A stretch of DNA of 37,031 nucleotides from Bacteroidota bacterium (GTDB lineage Bacteria > Bacteroidota > Bacteroidia > Bacteroidales > SZUA-534), in contig QKGS01000019.1 of assembly GCA_003250355.1 (NCBI GenBank), positions 1-37,031 of the forward strand. Reading direction: 5' to 3'. The notes under the pieces are model-generated. The model was not told the origin of the DNA, did no database searches, and worked only from the letters and a program-made list of their open reading frames with translations. This document shows positions 35,145 through 37,031 of this stretch, one piece after another. Position 1 is the stretch's first letter. Each line of letters starts with the position of its first letter. The position numbers were made by a program, and so were the translations under genes.

Positions 35145-36614
35145 TTATAATCCTGCTTTCCATTTCTCATAAGCTGTTCGGTACTTAGTTTGTTCAGCTG
35201 TTGAAACCTTTATCTCTTCCAGTTTTTTTAAAGTTGAAAAAGCCTCATCGAAGGTTTTGTATAAGCCGGCTCCTACACCGGCACCGCGAGCAGCACCGGC
35301 AGAGCCATCGGTATTATATAGCTCAATTGTTGCGCCGGTAACTCCGGCAAGGGTATCTCTGAAAATAGAACTTAGAAACATATTGGCTTTTCCCGCTTTT
35401 ATCACTTTCGTGGAAATGCCTGTTTGCTCCATTATTTCCATTCCGTACACAAATGCAAAAACAATACCCTCCTGAGCAGCCCGCAAAATATGAGCTCGCG
35501 AATGAATATTTAAGTTTAATCCTTTGAGTTCGGCGCTTCGCTCCATATTTTCTAGTACCCGTTCCGCTCCATTGCCAAAAGGGTAAAAAAGCAAATTGTC
35601 AGAACCTATTGGAGCTTGCGAAGCTTCATTGTTCATTTGCTCATAGCTCAAGTCGGTTGCAATATTCTTTTTAAGCCATGAATTTAGAATCCCTGTTGCA
35701 TTTATACACAACAGAACACCAAGGCGTTGATTGGCGAGCGTATTGTTTACGTGCAAAAAAGTATTTACGCGTGATTTGGGGTCGAACTTTATTTGGTCGG
35801 TAACACCATAAACTACCCCCGATGTTCCGGCAGTGGCTGCTACTTCGCCCCGATTTAACACATTTAACGAAAAAGCGTTATTGGGTTGGTCGCCCGCCCT
35901 GTACGATACCGGTATACCCGAAGGTATGCCAAATTCTTTGGCAGCTTTTTGAGTTACAAGACCTTGAATTGAAAAGGTATCTTTTATTTCGGGAATCAGG
36001 TTTTTATCAATGCCGTAATACTCCAAAAGTTTTTTGTCGAGTCCACTTTCGTTAAAATTCCAAAAAATCCCCTCCGATAATCCGCCGGCAGTTGTGCATA
36101 TTTCATCGGTCAGATAATATGCAAAATAATCGCCCGGGAGCATTATTTTATCAATTTTATTATAAATATCGGGTTCGTTATCTTTTACCCATTTAAGTTT
36201 TGAGGCGGTAAAATTACCAGGTGAATTTAGTAAGTTGCTCAAACAATATTCGGTACCAATTTCATTGAAAGCTTTATTGCCTGTTTCAACAGCACGGCTG
36301 TCGCACCATATAATTGAAGGGCGTAAAACATTGCCTTTATTATCGGTTATAACCAAACCGTGCATTTGGTACGAAATACCTATTGCCTGAATATTCTGAA
36401 ATTCGATAGTATTATTTTGTCTTATCTCAGCAAGCGCATTTTTGGCATTCTCAACCCATATAGCCGGCTCTTGCTCAGCCCAACCTGCTTTTGGTGCATT
36501 TATTTTCATTTCCGCCTTGGGGCTGAATGCCGATGCTGCGGTTTGCCCTGTCGCAATATTTATAATTGATGCTTTAACTGATGAGCTGCCTATATCAAAA
36601 CCTAGTAAATACAT
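35145..36614 (-). CDS. xylB: Xylulokinase
   Basis: FGGY-family kinase of 489 residues that phosphorylates D-xylulose to xylulose 5-phosphate for the pentose phosphate pathway. N-terminal phosphate-binding motif LGFDIGSSSVKASI; substrate region QMHG at 83-86; catalytic base D242 in YRAGDQPNNAFSL; adenosine motif around KAGKANMFLSSIFRDTLAG and GAARGAGVGAG near the C-terminus. It is the first gene of the xylose operon, so the promoter should lie in 36615-36890, where I see no exact TAnnTTTG match. Confidence 0.95.
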   Translation of the reverse strand: MYLLGFDIGSSSVKASIINIATGQTAASAFSPKAEMKINAPKAGWAEQEPAIWVENAKNALAEIRQNNTIEFQNIQAIGISYQMHGLVITDNKGNVLRPSIIWCDSRAVETGNKAFNEIGTEYCLSNLLNSPGNFTASKLKWVKDNEPDIYNKIDKIMLPGDYFAYYLTDEICTTAGGLSEGIFWNFNESGLDKKLLEYYGIDKNLIPEIKDTFSIQGLVTQKAAKEFGIPSGIPVSYRAGDQPNNAFSLNVLNRGEVAATAGTSGVVYGVTDQIKFDPKSRVNTFLHVNNTLANQRLGVLLCINATGILNSWLKKNIATDLSYEQMNNEASQAPIGSDNLLFYPFGNGAERVLENMERSAELKGLNLNIHSRAHILRAAQEGIVFAFVYGMEIMEQTGISTKVIKAGKANMFLSSIFRDTLAGVTGATIELYNTDGSAGAARGAGVGAGLYKTFDEAFSTLKKLEEIKVSTAEQTKYRTAYEKWKAGL

Positions 36615-36893
36615 TTATTGGAGTTTTAATTCTTATTAAAAGTTACTGCTTTTATTTGAATTGTGAAGATGGGGATAAAATTACTATGAATCGAGTGTAA
36701 AAATGACAATATATAGTATAAATACGCCAAATTAATATGTTTCACTAGTTTTGTTTATTGCATTGTAACGATTTCTTTATTTGAGGGGAAGCTCTTTTAA
36801 ATTTGCCGGACAGTAGTGATGTATTATTATTGCAAACTATCGTGAGTGTATTTTCTATGAGGTATATACTGATATTTGTCAACTTCCCTTATT

Positions 36894-37031
36894 GTAACTA
36901 CTCAGGTAGTTTGAGCAATTAATTTAAGAGCATTAAATATTCCCTGTTTGTTTTTTATGCAGGTATCGGTAACAGAGCGTAGTATTGCAAAATTCTGAGC
37001 ACCCTTCATTGATTTGAACTGCCCCGATATT
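36894..37031 (-). mobile_element. End of an IS66-like insertion sequence
   Basis: GTAACTACTCAGG starting at 36894 fits the GTAA-type terminus of IS66 elements and lies immediately beyond the transposase stop. The element continues beyond the window, so its other end and target duplication cannot be seen. Confidence 0.5.
36902..37030 (-). CDS. IS66-like transposase, C-terminal fragment
   Basis: The minus strand is open from the window edge to a TGA at 36902-36904, giving 42 residues that include ISGQFKSMKGAQNFAILRS, followed by DTCIKNKQGIFNALKLIA. This resembles the C-terminal tail of IS66-type transposases of Bacteroidota. Only the tail is present, so the family call is moderate. Confidence 0.65.
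   Translation of the reverse strand: MSGQFKSMKGAQNFAILRSVTDTCIKNKQGIFNALKLIAQTT

Overview
The window looks like an AT-rich chromosomal segment of a Bacteroidota bacterium, probably Bacteroidales or Marinilabiliales-like. The reasons are many Bacteroidota-style lipoproteins, six-bladed beta-propeller lipoproteins with an NVEALA-like peptide, TAnnTTTG-type promoter elements, weak Shine-Dalgarno use and a class II xylose isomerase operon. Both edges are cut insertion sequences: the C-terminus of an IS3-family transposase on the left (1..102) and of an IS66-like transposase on the right (36902..37030).

Left block (about 200..4740): an AraC-type regulator is divergent from a corrinoid protein (mtaC-like), a methanol:corrinoid methyltransferase (mtaB) and a CobW-family metal chaperone. 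MtaB keeps the three expected zinc ligands and MtaC keeps its cobalt-ligand histidine. The pair should move a methyl group from methanol to cobalamin. No second methyltransferase (MtaA or a folate enzyme) is present, so the final methyl acceptor is unknown.

Central block (4795..28315, all on the minus strand): a tightly packed cluster that looks dedicated to making and exporting a cysteine-rich, glycine-rich peptide. Read in the direction of transcription it has a beta-propeller lipoprotein, a MauE-like redox membrane protein, a second propeller, a small secreted Cys protein, a formylglycine-enzyme-fold protein, a membrane fusion protein split by a frameshift, and an NVEALA-like peptide with a CX3CX3CX3C motif. 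These are followed by a third propeller, a thioredoxin-like lipoprotein, a second formylglycine-enzyme-fold protein, an RND protein, a signal peptidase I, a second RND protein and a TolC-like channel. A transglutaminase-like lipoprotein and an M16 peptidase lipoprotein follow. A truncated O-antigen-ligase-like gene lies upstream. Short inverted-repeat elements and duplications punctuate the cluster, and the fusion-protein frameshift raises the question of whether export still works.

Right block (28801..36614, minus strand): a D-xylose/xylo-oligosaccharide operon running xylB, GH3 beta-xylosidase, xylA, sugar/H+ symporter, AraC regulator. It forms a complete route from xylo-oligosaccharides to xylulose 5-phosphate. 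Its intergenic gaps hold short tandem word repeats, including six copies of a 14-mer upstream of the transporter. No tRNA, rRNA or CRISPR array was recognised.
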